From Psychrobacter glacincola (GTDB taxonomy: Bacteria > Pseudomonadota > Gammaproteobacteria > Pseudomonadales > Moraxellaceae): a stretch of DNA of 64,000 bases. Below, one piece after another: positions 30,043-39,570 of the stretch. The stretch spans positions 1,054,001 through 1,118,000 of the forward strand of contig NZ_CAJGZH010000001.1 of NCBI RefSeq assembly GCF_904846075.1, given 5' to 3'. Numbering within the stretch: position 1 is the first letter of the stretch; each line of letters begins with the position of its first letter. The position numbers and the translations under genes were made by a program. The notes below the pieces were generated by a model. The model saw nothing but the letters and a program-made list of their open reading frames with translations. It had not been told where the DNA came from and searched no databases.

Positions 30043-30237
30043 ATGTTTATGAGCGCTTGACTTTTTTGGTGGCTTAGCAGAAACTGAGCCTTTACGATAT
30101 TGTAAACAATTCTTTCTTAATGTTGCTGGACGCCTCACATTGAGGTGTTTATTGAATAGCTTGATATTTTTCATGGCTATTTATGATAATCAAGGAAGAT
30201 TATCAGTGATATTAATTGAAGCACGAGGACGGAAAAA

Positions 30238-31590
30238 ATGGCTATTAATAAACAAGAACATGCACAGTGGAGCTCAAGTTTTGGCTTCGTATTGGCAGCG
30301 GTTGGTTCAGCAGTTGGTTTGGGAAACATATGGAAGTTTCCTTATATGGTCGGTGAAAGCGGTGGTTCAGCTTTCGTTATCGCTTATTTATTCTGTATCG
30401 CGCTGGTAGGTTTTCCAATTCTAGTCGCTGAATGGCTAATTGGTCGCCGTGGGCAAAAGAACCCAGTCAACACTTTTGCGGATGTTGCAGCAAGTGAAGG
30501 TAAGTCGCGCAGTTGGGGCATCATTGGCGCGTCAGGTATTTTAGGTGGTTTCTTAATTCTATCGTTTTATAGTGTGATTGGCGGTTGGGCACTCAACTAT
30601 ATTACTAAAGCAGGTACAGGCAGTTTTATTGGTCAAGACAGTGATTCTATTGCTGCGACCTTTGATGCTATGTTGGCTTCAGCAGGGACGTTGACGATTT
30701 GGCATACCGTGTTTATGGCTATTACTGCTTTGATTGTCGGTATTGGTGTGACCAAAGGTATCGAAACTACGGCTAAAGTCTTAATGCCACTACTCGGCGT
30801 GATTTTGTTCGTTATCGTTGGTTATAACGTTATTAACGGTGGTTTTGGTGAAGCAGTGGCTTATCTATTCACACCAGATCTTAGCAAGTTGACTGGCGAT
30901 GTGATGCTTGCAGCATTGGGTCATGCCTTCTTTACTCTATCTATTGGTATGGGTATTATGATTGCTTATGGCTCATATTTGGGTCGTGAAGTGAACTTAC
31001 TAAAAACCGCCCGTACCGTTGTGATTTTAGATACGGTTATTGCTTTGGCTGCTGGTCTAGCAATCTTCCCAATCATCTTTAGCAATGGTTTAGACCCTGC
31101 TTCAGGTCCTGGTCTTATCTTTGTCAGCTTACCGATCGCTTTTGGTAGCATGGGCGCAGGGACGATCATTGGTACATTGTTCTTCTTACTTATTACTTTT
31201 GCTGCTATTACCTCATCAATCTCATTGCTTGAGCCAACCGTTGAGTTTTTAGAAGAACGTACACCGATGAGTCGTACGGTATCAACCATCGTTGCCAGTA
31301 CAGTGATTTGGCTATTAGGCGTTGCGGCACTACTATCATTTAACCTATGGTCTGACTTTACTATCATGGGTAACGGTATCTTTGATGCATTGGATAAAAT
31401 TACCAGTAAATTCCTTCTCCCGCTAACTGGTCTTGCTGCAATTATTTTCGTTGGTTGGCAAATGGATCAACGCAGTATTCAGCAAGAGCTTGGTCTGTCT
31501 AATGGTGCATGGCAATTATGGCAAATCGTTGCTAAGTTTGTAGCACCAATTGCCGTGCTCGTGGTATTTATAACCTCGTTAATGGGCTAG
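30238..31590 (+). CDS. Sodium-dependent transporter (SNF/NSS family)
   Basis: An inner-membrane sodium symporter of the neurotransmitter:sodium symporter family (LeuT fold), probably for an amino acid or amine. The family signature in helix 1 is clear: GSAVGLGNIWKFPYM, then ESGGSAFVIAYL. About 11-12 hydrophobic segments. The unwound helix 6 region is ALGHAFFTLSIGMGIMIAYGSYL. 450 residues is normal for bacterial members. GAGGACGGA lies upstream of the ATG. Substrate not readable. Confidence 0.9.
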   Translation: MAINKQEHAQWSSSFGFVLAAVGSAVGLGNIWKFPYMVGESGGSAFVIAYLFCIALVGFPILVAEWLIGRRGQKNPVNTFADVAASEGKSRSWGIIGASGILGGFLILSFYSVIGGWALNYITKAGTGSFIGQDSDSIAATFDAMLASAGTLTIWHTVFMAITALIVGIGVTKGIETTAKVLMPLLGVILFVIVGYNVINGGFGEAVAYLFTPDLSKLTGDVMLAALGHAFFTLSIGMGIMIAYGSYLGREVNLLKTARTVVILDTVIALAAGLAIFPIIFSNGLDPASGPGLIFVSLPIAFGSMGAGTIIGTLFFLLITFAAITSSISLLEPTVEFLEERTPMSRTVSTIVASTVIWLLGVAALLSFNLWSDFTIMGNGIFDALDKITSKFLLPLTGLAAIIFVGWQMDQRSIQQELGLSNGAWQLWQIVAKFVAPIAVLVVFITSLMG

Positions 31591-31625
31591 TACTGATTAA
31601 CTAGAAATAATAAAAGCAACACACC

Positions 31626-31663
31626 AAAAAGGGCTTAAGATAATTAATTCTTAAGCCCTTTTT
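31626..31663. terminator. Bidirectional terminator between the transporter and tgt
   Basis: A 15-bp perfect inverted repeat (AAAAAGGGCTTAAGA and complement) with an 8-nt loop. It gives a T-run in both directions and so serves both convergent genes. Confidence 0.92.
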
Positions 31664-31690
31664 ATAGCTATGACAATGGCAAAAATATGA

Positions 31691-32875
<1,185 letters not shown>

Positions 32876-33078
32876 CTAATTATAGCATTGTTAGCAGTTT
32901 TTTTGGACATGGATGTTTATGAGGTATTGATATATCTGACAAATGGGTCTTTCGGTTAATAGTATTTTGTCATAACCAAAAGACACAGACAGTACTTATG
33001 AGTAGTTGGTAAAGTAGAAATCATAATGGCGAGACAGTAACCATTGCTAAGCGATGTTTCAACTACTGGAGACATACT

Positions 33079-33729
33079 ATGAAAAAGGCAATCTACTTAT
33101 TATTAAGTGGTTCATTATTAACCTCAGGAGCAGCTATGGCGACCGAAGAGCCGAATTATGCAGTGTTGTCGCAAATGGATGACTTTGAGCTGCGTCGTTA
33201 CGATAAGCAGCTAGTGGCGCAAACGTTGGTAAGTGGTGACCAAGGCTCCGCCAGTCGCGAAGGGTTTAAGGTGTTAGCTGACTATATATTTGGCAATAAT
33301 ACAGCGCCAACTGGCGGTAGTAGTAAAATTAGCATGACTGCGCCCGTTACGATGCAGCCCAATAACAAAAAGAGTGATAGCGAATCACAGAAAATTGCGA
33401 TGACAGCACCAGTAAGCATGCAGCAAGACGATGGTAAGTGGCGTGTACAATTTACTATGCCCAGTCAATACACGATGCAAACACTGCCAAAGCCCAATAA
33501 TCCAAACATCACGATTACCGAGGTGCCAGCACAGACGTACGGTGTGATTAAGTTTTCAGGGTTGGCAGGCAGTAAAAAAGTAGCGACTAAAACGGAAGAG
33601 CTACAATCTTGGATGCAAACCCAAAATTTGACTATAACGGGCGAGCCTGAACTGGCACGTTATAATCCGCCTTGGACGCTGCCTTTTTTGCGCCGTAATG
33701 AAGTGATGATTGCTTACAAGCCAAAGTAA
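33079..33729 (+). CDS. SOUL-family heme-binding protein, exported
   Basis: A 216-residue protein with a clear signal peptide (MKKAIYLLLSG...AAMA). The SOUL/HBP fold is recognisable by YAVLSQMDDFELRRYDKQLVA at the start, two ISMTAPV/IAMTAPV blocks and a C-terminal NPPWTLPFLRRNEVMI. The family binds heme or tetrapyrroles in eukaryotes; the bacterial role is unclear. GGAG precedes the ATG. Confidence 0.88.
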   Translation: MKKAIYLLLSGSLLTSGAAMATEEPNYAVLSQMDDFELRRYDKQLVAQTLVSGDQGSASREGFKVLADYIFGNNTAPTGGSSKISMTAPVTMQPNNKKSDSESQKIAMTAPVSMQQDDGKWRVQFTMPSQYTMQTLPKPNNPNITITEVPAQTYGVIKFSGLAGSKKVATKTEELQSWMQTQNLTITGEPELARYNPPWTLPFLRRNEVMIAYKPK

Positions 33730-33840
33730 TACTAGCCTCAAAGCATAAGATGAGCGTTGTCACATTTGCTGAGCTTATTATAAGTAGTGTTTGCATCTGT
33801 TTGCAGTGCTATTCAAATTTTTGGAAATGATATGCTCATA

Positions 33841-33868
33841 AAAAAAGACAGCATTTGCTGTCTTTTTT
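33841..33868. terminator. Bidirectional terminator
   Basis: A 13-bp perfect inverted repeat (AAAAAAGACAGCA and complement) giving T-runs on both strands, between the SOUL gene and asd, which converge here. Confidence 0.9.
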
Positions 33869-33893
33869 GTACTGACTTTTTAAGAAAATAAAC

Positions 33894-35027
33894 TTAGTCT
33901 TTTTGCTCACGGATGATATTCAGCATACGACGTAGCGGCTCGGCTGCGCCCCATAATAGTTGATCACCAACGGTAAATGCGCCTAGATACTCAGGGCCCA
34001 TATTGAGCTTACGCAAGCGACCTAGTGCAACTGTCAATGTACCAGTCACTGCCACTGGCGTTAAACGATTCATGGTCGCTTCTTTGTCGTCTTCGACCAA
34101 GTCCAACCATTCATTGCCGCTGTTTTTAAGTGCTGCTTCGATTTCTTCTAGCGGAATGTCTTTTTTGAGCTTGATGGTAAGGCCTTGCGCATGACAGCGC
34201 ATCGCGCCAACGCGGACACACATGCCATCGATAGCAATCTTATCAGCTTCTGCGTTACCAAGGATTTTATTGGTCTCGACGCCGCCTTTCCATTCTTCCT
34301 TGGATTGCTTGTTTTCTAACTGAACATCGATATAGGGGATCAAGCTACCTGCTAATGGCACACCAAAGTACTGTTTAGGAAAATCATCTGAGCGCTGAGT
34401 CTGAGCGATTTTTTTATCAATCTCAAGGATGGCGCTGGCAGGATCAGCCAACTCGTCTTTGACTGCATCGTGTAGCACGCCCATGCCAGTGATTAATTCG
34501 CGCATGTTGTTAGCACCAGAACCACTAGCAGCCTGATAAGTCATGGCGCTGACCCATTCTACCCAGCCTTTATTAAACAGCTCGCCAATCGCCATGAGCA
34601 TCAATGACACGGTACAGTTACCACCGATAAAGTCTTTTTTGCCATTGGCTAGGGCGCTGTCAATAACGGCGCGATTGACTGGATCGAGAATGATGATGCT
34701 GTCATCTTCCATTCGCAAGGTGCTTGCCGCATCAATCCAGTAGCCATTCCAGCCACTATCACGTAGCGGTTGATGGACTTGCGAAGTATAGTCGCCGCCT
34801 TGGCAGGTAATGATGACATCACAAGCTGCTAGCGCGTCAATATCATGAGCATCTTTTAATTGGCCGGTATGAATACCATCAAGGCTTGGGGCATCACCAC
34901 CTGCGTTGCTGGTTGAGAAAAACACGGGTGTAATACCGTCAAAATCTTTTTCCTCAGTCATACGTTGTATTAATACTGAACCGACCATGCCGCGCCAGCC
35001 TACCAAGCCTACTGTTAAATTACTCAT
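33894..35027 (-). CDS. asd: Aspartate-semialdehyde dehydrogenase
   Basis: Reduces aspartyl phosphate on the route to lysine, diaminopimelate, methionine and threonine. N-terminal NADP-binding [15 protein letters not shown]. The active-site Cys is in [30 protein letters not shown] supplies substrate-binding residues. The ATG at 35027, with AAGGA nine bases upstream, gives 377 residues (E. coli 367). A TTG three codons earlier overlaps the ribosome site. An IS element lies 250 bases upstream in the same transcription direction. Confidence 0.95.
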   Translation of the reverse strand: MSNLTVGLVGWRGMVGSVLIQRMTEEKDFDGITPVFFSTSNAGGDAPSLDGIHTGQLKDAHDIDALAACDVIITCQGGDYTSQVHQPLRDSGWNGYWIDAASTLRMEDDSIIILDPVNRAVIDSALANGKKDFIGGNCTVSLMLMAIGELFNKGWVEWVSAMTYQAASGSGANNMRELITGMGVLHDAVKDELADPASAILEIDKKIAQTQRSDDFPKQYFGVPLAGSLIPYIDVQLENKQSKEEWKGGVETNKILGNAEADKIAIDGMCVRVGAMRCHAQGLTIKLKKDIPLEEIEAALKNSGNEWLDLVEDDKEATMNRLTPVAVTGTLTVALGRLRKLNMGPEYLGAFTVGDQLLWGAAEPLRRMLNIIREQKD

Positions 35028-35279
35028 GAAACTCAATCCTTTTTACCATAAATTGTTGCATTGCCAGCCGATAACAATGCCGTGAATAGCCATAAAAAGC
35101 AAGGCGTTTTGGCCGTTTTTAGGGGTTTTTCATACACTATTAATGATGTTCAGTATAACTTTAAGTTATTAACCTAATGGCGATAGCGGCGATACCTCAC
35201 TCGCCACAAGTAGATAGCCCTAAAAATAAGTTCGTCCGTAGTACTCGTTATGGTGGGCGAATTAAAAGTGTAATGTTTT

Positions 35280-36259
35280 ACCCCACTCTCAACTTGAAAT
35301 AAGCAAATCAAACTGAAGAGGCGGATTACCAAGTTTTTTGTTGAGTACAAAGCACAGATTGTGTGAAAGAATCTTACGAATCAATCGATGAGACAAATGC
35401 CATAAATCTCTTGCTCGTACCCTTTGTATATTAAATCGTTCTGATAGCTGACCAATGACTGTTTCAACGATACGGCGGGCTTTCATCAGCCGTCTTACCA
35501 CAGGTTTGGGCCTATCCTCTTTCATGTTAGCTCTGAGTGGCGTTTGTAAATCCACGCCTTGAGCGTCGTAGTACGATGTCAGACTAGGGCTGATATACCC
35601 TTTATCAGCGCCAAGTAGCCCATGAATATGAGTGGTGATTTCTGGGGCAACGGCTCTTTCATCAACATTGGCAGGAGCAAAGGTAAAGCCTTTAATCATG
35701 CCCGATAAGTTAACAAGCAAATGTCCTTCAAAGCCATAGTACCTCTCTTGCTTAGCCGCACAGTAGCTAAAAGCCGCTAAGTCTTGATAGTTTTTATGCC
35801 GATAAGCGCGTCCATAATGACAGACGGGTATCGGAAAACCATCCATAAAATGGATGTTGTCACGGCCCTCGAGTTCACTGACTTTATCTTGTATCTGCTG
35901 TTTGACTTGCCACAGATTGGCGCAGTGCTTTGCGAAGTTAGGGTATGAGCCGATGGCTGGAAACCAGTCTTGCCAATGCTGGGTAAAGTATTGCCAAATT
36001 TGTTTGTCTTGATCTAGGTGTAAAAATTCACCGACCATCTCCATGCAAATGATCTCAGGATCACTCAACTTTGGTGCGTAACCTGCACTTCGCAAGGGTT
36101 TGGTGACGACTATTTTGTAATATTGCTCTACCATTAAATAGATATTGATGATAAATTCGTCTATGGGCATCTCATGACTCCATTGTATTCTTGGTCGAAA
36201 ACAATAGATTAGTGAGGTGCTCTTCTTTTTTCAATCACTTTCGAAGTTGAGAGTGGGGT
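35280..36259 (-). mobile_element. IS982-family insertion sequence, copy 1
   Basis: About 980 bp bounded by 16-bp perfect inverted repeats (ACCCCACTCTCAACTT) with a further partial match inwards. The flanks carry a direct repeat, ATGTTTT, at 35273-35279 and 36260-36266. The match extends to 8 bp if the first A of the element is counted as target. The transposase reads on the minus strand, toward asd. Its stop codon lies inside the inverted repeat, which is seen in compact IS982 elements. Confidence 0.95.
35289..36170 (-). CDS. IS982-family transposase, copy 1
   Basis: A 293-residue DDE transposase. The likely catalytic triad is Asp110 (HFMDGFPIP), Asp189 (LLGADKGY) and Glu236 (RRIVETVIGQL), an arrangement typical of IS982. 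GGAG lies seven bases before the ATG. Intact, and identical in protein sequence to copy 2 at 45234-46115, so both are probably active or recently active. Confidence 0.95.
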   Translation of the reverse strand: MPIDEFIINIYLMVEQYYKIVVTKPLRSAGYAPKLSDPEIICMEMVGEFLHLDQDKQIWQYFTQHWQDWFPAIGSYPNFAKHCANLWQVKQQIQDKVSELEGRDNIHFMDGFPIPVCHYGRAYRHKNYQDLAAFSYCAAKQERYYGFEGHLLVNLSGMIKGFTFAPANVDERAVAPEITTHIHGLLGADKGYISPSLTSYYDAQGVDLQTPLRANMKEDRPKPVVRRLMKARRIVETVIGQLSERFNIQRVRARDLWHLSHRLIRKILSHNLCFVLNKKLGNPPLQFDLLISS

Positions 36260-36396
36260 ATGTTTTATAGCGGTTAACGAATAATCCATGCTCATTAGTA
36301 GGCGATAACCTCCTGAAATGCTAAAGTAAACAGCTAACGTCAGTTCAGTTAAAACCATGGCGATATTCATCATTTAATAGACGGCTAATACATACT

Positions 36397-37521
36397 ATGG
36401 ATCTCTCACTATTATATTACAGCATACAGTGGCTAGCAGGGTTCATCGCATTTGTGACGATTTGGGGCTGGATACCACTGGATAATTGGTGGGTGCGCGG
36501 TGTTGAATTTCCGCGTATTCAGATCATGGTGTTGGGTGTCATCGCTTGGATTGGTATGCTGATTTTTTGGTCAGAGTGGCAGCTGGGACAGTGGCTGTTA
36601 TTTACCGTCTTAAGCATTACATTAGCCTTTCAGCTCAGGATGGTATTGCCTTATACCAAGCTATGGAAAAAAGAAGTTCAAAAGGCAAAAGACAAGCCAG
36701 AAGGGCAGGCGCATCAACTAAAAATAATGGTATCAAACGTACTAACGCCCAATGATGACACCCAAAAATTGGTGGATTTGGTGAAGCAAAGACAGCCTGA
36801 TATTTTAATTACGCTAGAGAGTGATGAAAAATGGGAAAAAGCGCTGCATCAAATCGAAGCTGATTATCCTTACACCGTGAAAGTGCCATTAGACAATCTA
36901 TATGGGATGCATCTTTATTCTAAGCTTGAGTTGATTGATCCTGAAGTTAAGTACTTGATGATTGATGACATACCTTCTATTCATGCACAACTGCGCCTGC
37001 AAAGTGGTCGCGTGATTTGGTTGTATTGCTTGCATCCCATGCCGCCAAGCCCGACGGAAGCAGATAAATCTACCACCCGCGATGCTGAGCTATTGATGGT
37101 TGGCAAGCACATCAAAGAAAATGAGCAAACGGCGATATTGGCAGGCGACCTCAATGATGTAGCATGGTCAAAGACCACGCGACGCTTTCAACGTATCTCA
37201 GGATTGTTGGATCCGCGTATTGGTCGACATTTTATCAATACGTTTCATGTCAGCTATCCATTTTTACGTTGGGCGCTGGATCATATTTTCCATAGTGCTT
37301 GCTTTACGGTAGTGGATATTCGGCGTATGCCGTCGATAGGCTCGGATCACTTTCCTGTTATGACGACTTTACAATACGAACCAGAAGAGGAGAGCAATCA
37401 AGCGCAAAATGCCCCTACTGCAGAAGCGGAAGATATCAAAGAGACTGATAATAAAATAGTAGAAGGTAAAAAAGAAGGTGAAAAAGTCTCAAATGAACAT
37501 GCAGAAGAGCAGAGAAGTTAG
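36397..37521 (+). CDS. Membrane-anchored EEP-family phosphatase/nuclease
   Basis: Three N-terminal membrane segments (about residues 5-27, 42-60 and 64-82) anchor an endonuclease/exonuclease/phosphatase domain (residues 105-325). Domain motifs: KIMVSNVL, DILITLESDE (metal Glu), LYCLHPMPPSP, ILAGDLND (catalytic Asp-Asn), and IGSDHFPVM (catalytic Asp-His). The ~50-residue tail is Glu/Lys-rich and probably disordered. The family cleaves phosphodiesters or phosphates; the substrate here is unknown. No strong ribosome site. It starts about 130 bases from IS copy 1. Confidence 0.82.
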   Translation: MDLSLLYYSIQWLAGFIAFVTIWGWIPLDNWWVRGVEFPRIQIMVLGVIAWIGMLIFWSEWQLGQWLLFTVLSITLAFQLRMVLPYTKLWKKEVQKAKDKPEGQAHQLKIMVSNVLTPNDDTQKLVDLVKQRQPDILITLESDEKWEKALHQIEADYPYTVKVPLDNLYGMHLYSKLELIDPEVKYLMIDDIPSIHAQLRLQSGRVIWLYCLHPMPPSPTEADKSTTRDAELLMVGKHIKENEQTAILAGDLNDVAWSKTTRRFQRISGLLDPRIGRHFINTFHVSYPFLRWALDHIFHSACFTVVDIRRMPSIGSDHFPVMTTLQYEPEEESNQAQNAPTAEAEDIKETDNKIVEGKKEGEKVSNEHAEEQRS

Positions 37522-37575
37522 GGTTGATAGCCTGCCAACACTATAGCCATCGTATGATGCAATGTTAAAAAAGGC

Positions 37576-37593
37576 TGTAAGCATATGCTTACG
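37576..37593 (+). promoter_or_regulatory. GacA-type upstream activating sequence
   Basis: TGTAAG-CATATG-CTTACG matches the consensus TGTAAG-N6-CTTACA in 11 of its 12 defined bases. In Pseudomonas this element recruits phosphorylated GacA to rsm small-RNA promoters. It lies 50-65 bases upstream of the likely RNA start, the expected range. Binding is inferred. Confidence 0.7.
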
Positions 37594-37639
37594 TTAAATA
37601 AGGTCTTTAGCCTCTAGTCGCATTAAACTGATTACCCTA

Positions 37640-37829
37640 CAATACCTGCATCAACACAAGGATACGCATGGATGCAGTGTTGAGACAGTATCAATAAAAG
37701 CACAGGTCAGCCCGCTGTCTTATAGGATACTGTTTATGACTTAGGATGAGTCAGCATGGAAGAAATAATAACAACAATATGAAGCGCCATGGCCCCGAAC
37801 CAATCGCCCTAGGTTCGGGGCTTTTCTTT
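37640..37829 (+). ncRNA. Candidate RsmX/Y/Z-CsrB-like small RNA
   Basis: A noncoding stretch with its own regulatory site, promoter-like hexamers and terminator. Candidate -10 boxes are TAAACT (37624-37629) or TACAAT (37638-37643); the exact start is uncertain (about 37636-37650). GGA triplets lie at 37660, 37670, 37725, 37744 and 37758. The first is in ACAAGGAT, close to the SELEX CsrA site. The fourth lies in a 7-nt loop closed by TGACT/AGTCA. The first is in the loop of CTGCATC/GATGCAG (37646-37677). ACAGTATC/GATACTGT (37685-37733) forms a further helix. A strong terminator ends it. By analogy the RNA would titrate CsrA/RsmA. No sequence family was confirmed. Confidence 0.68.
37792..37829 (+). 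terminator. Terminator of the candidate small RNA
   Basis: A 10-bp GC-rich stem (GCCCCGAACC/GGTTCGGGGC) followed by TTTTCTTT. It lies 270 bases beyond the EEP gene stop, too far to be simply that gene's terminator. Confidence 0.92.
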
Positions 37830-37938
37830 GTGTGTGTAATGCTTACATTTATTTTATTCGATATTCTGGTGTTTGGACATGCTGCAATATATTTGAGATT
37901 ACCTTCTGATTATTTTTAGCGCATAAATAAACGTTAAT

Positions 37939-37974
37939 AAAAAAAGGGTACATGCATTAGCATATACCCTTTTT
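37939..37974. terminator. Terminator downstream of surA
   Basis: An inverted repeat GGGTA-C-ATGC / GCAT-A-TACCC flanked by A-runs and T-runs, usable on both strands. Together with the small RNA terminator it isolates surA. Confidence 0.85.
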
Positions 37975-38016
37975 GACAAAGCATTATTAGATTTGACTTA
38001 TCGATGCCTATATCAG

Positions 38017-39420
38017 TTAGCCAAGTACTTGGATGTAAGCACCTGCGCGTAGCTCTTGTAGCCAGTCTTCTTTGGCTTGCGGTGCTAAGCGCTGATAAAG
38101 CGCTTGACGTGCCATGTTGCGACGATATTGATCGCTAACATCTTGTTGGCGTTTGCCTTCTATTTTCAATATATGCCAGCCAAACTGGGTTTTGAAAGGA
38201 GCAGAGTAGTCACCAACTGCTGTGTTTTTCATCATGGCTTCGAATGGACCAATCATGTCTTCTTCGCTCACCCAATCAAGATCGCCACCGCGGCCAGCGG
38301 AACCGGGATCATCTGAATAGGTCGATGCTAAACCAGCAAAATCAGCGCCGCTGCGTAACTGTTCATACAAATCATTAATCTTTTGCTCAGCAAGCGCATC
38401 TGTCTGTAGCTCATCAACTTTCACCAATATGTGACGAGTACGCCACTGCGGTATCAGCATAGTGTCGCTGGCTTTTTTGTCAGCAAGTTTGATGATATCG
38501 ATACCTTCAGGCGTTATTAATGGTGCGCTGACCGCGCCAACCTCAAGTTTGGTAATCTCACTTGATAGCTCTGTAGGTAGAGACGCGGCTTTATGAAAGC
38601 CCATATCGCCACCTTGTAGCGGAATAGGATAGTTGCCTTGGCTAGCAGCGACCGCTTCAGCGACATCAACGTTTGGTGCAAGCAGGCGAGTACGCAGAGC
38701 TTCTGCTACCTTTAACGCCTCATTGCGTTGGGCTTCTGATAGTCGGCTGTAGTCATCCATGTAAGGCACTCGTACATGAATCGTTTGATACTCACTCTGG
38801 TTTAAGCGCTTGGCTTCAGGCGAGGCCAAAAATGCATCAATATCCTGTTCGCTAATGCGCACGCGGTTACCGATTTGGCGCTGTTGCAAGGCTTGAATGG
38901 CTGCGTCTTCGATTAATTGCGCACGTAGCGCCGCATAGCTACCAGGTTTTGCTGCGTCCAAACGCTGTTGCAAAGCTGAGATGCTCGTCAGCCCTTCTGC
39001 TTGAGCGATTTGACCAAGGCGTTGATTGATAGCCGCTTCATCAGGGTTTAAACCGACGCGCTTGACCATTGATAGTTGTAACTCACGCAATATGAGCGCA
39101 TTTAACACCTCAGACTGTAGCTGTGCTGAGTTTGCTATTGGTTCACCTGCTGCTTGTGCACGTGCTTGTGCTTGGGTGATAGCATCGATCAAATCGCTCT
39201 TTAAGATAGCATTTTCATTGACTAAAGCAATAATGCCGTCGGTGCTATTGGCTGGCGTCAAACGATTGACGTTATTCTGCGCGGTCATGGCATTTGCTTG
39301 AGGCGCTTGTGCTTTTGCAGGTTTAACGGTGGCAGCTTGGGCGCTCAATGTAAGCGCAAGGCTGGCACTCATAGATAGCAATACAGCATGGCTGGTTTGA
39401 CGTAAAGAAAAAAATCTCAT
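38017..39420 (-). CDS. surA: Periplasmic chaperone/peptidyl-prolyl isomerase SurA
   Basis: Escorts unfolded outer-membrane proteins to BamA. Signal peptide (MRFFSLRQ...LSAQA). The N-terminal chaperone domain has IIALVNENAILKSDL and two parvulin domains follow (about residues 195-320 and 330-430). The second has TRHILVKVDE and STYSDDPGSAGRGGDLDWV, typical of active parvulins. GAGGAG lies six bases upstream of the ATG at 39420, so I prefer it over an ATG seven codons earlier. 467 residues (E. coli 428). Follows lptD as in E. coli. Confidence 0.95.
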   Translation of the reverse strand: MRFFSLRQTSHAVLLSMSASLALTLSAQAATVKPAKAQAPQANAMTAQNNVNRLTPANSTDGIIALVNENAILKSDLIDAITQAQARAQAAGEPIANSAQLQSEVLNALILRELQLSMVKRVGLNPDEAAINQRLGQIAQAEGLTSISALQQRLDAAKPGSYAALRAQLIEDAAIQALQQRQIGNRVRISEQDIDAFLASPEAKRLNQSEYQTIHVRVPYMDDYSRLSEAQRNEALKVAEALRTRLLAPNVDVAEAVAASQGNYPIPLQGGDMGFHKAASLPTELSSEITKLEVGAVSAPLITPEGIDIIKLADKKASDTMLIPQWRTRHILVKVDELQTDALAEQKINDLYEQLRSGADFAGLASTYSDDPGSAGRGGDLDWVSEEDMIGPFEAMMKNTAVGDYSAPFKTQFGWHILKIEGKRQQDVSDQYRRNMARQALYQRLAPQAKEDWLQELRAGAYIQVLG

Positions 39421-39570
39421 GATGCTCCTCATCAATGTCATCGCATCGGATGGTAGTTGGTCAACGCTGTTTAATACTTTTAACAGTCAAATATTAGACA
39501 GGGTTGACCATAATAGGGTTACAAACTGGGTTATGAAATATATAGTAAAAATATTTATACAAGCACGGTC

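Noticed and set aside
30140..30409. 89-codon frame upstream of the SNF transporter
   Set aside because: It runs into the transporter gene in a different frame and has no protein-like pattern.
37576..37829. 6S RNA as an explanation for the structured intergenic transcript
   Set aside because: The 5' and 3' ends do not pair into a long closing stem. The GGA motifs and the GacA-type site fit the Rsm class better.
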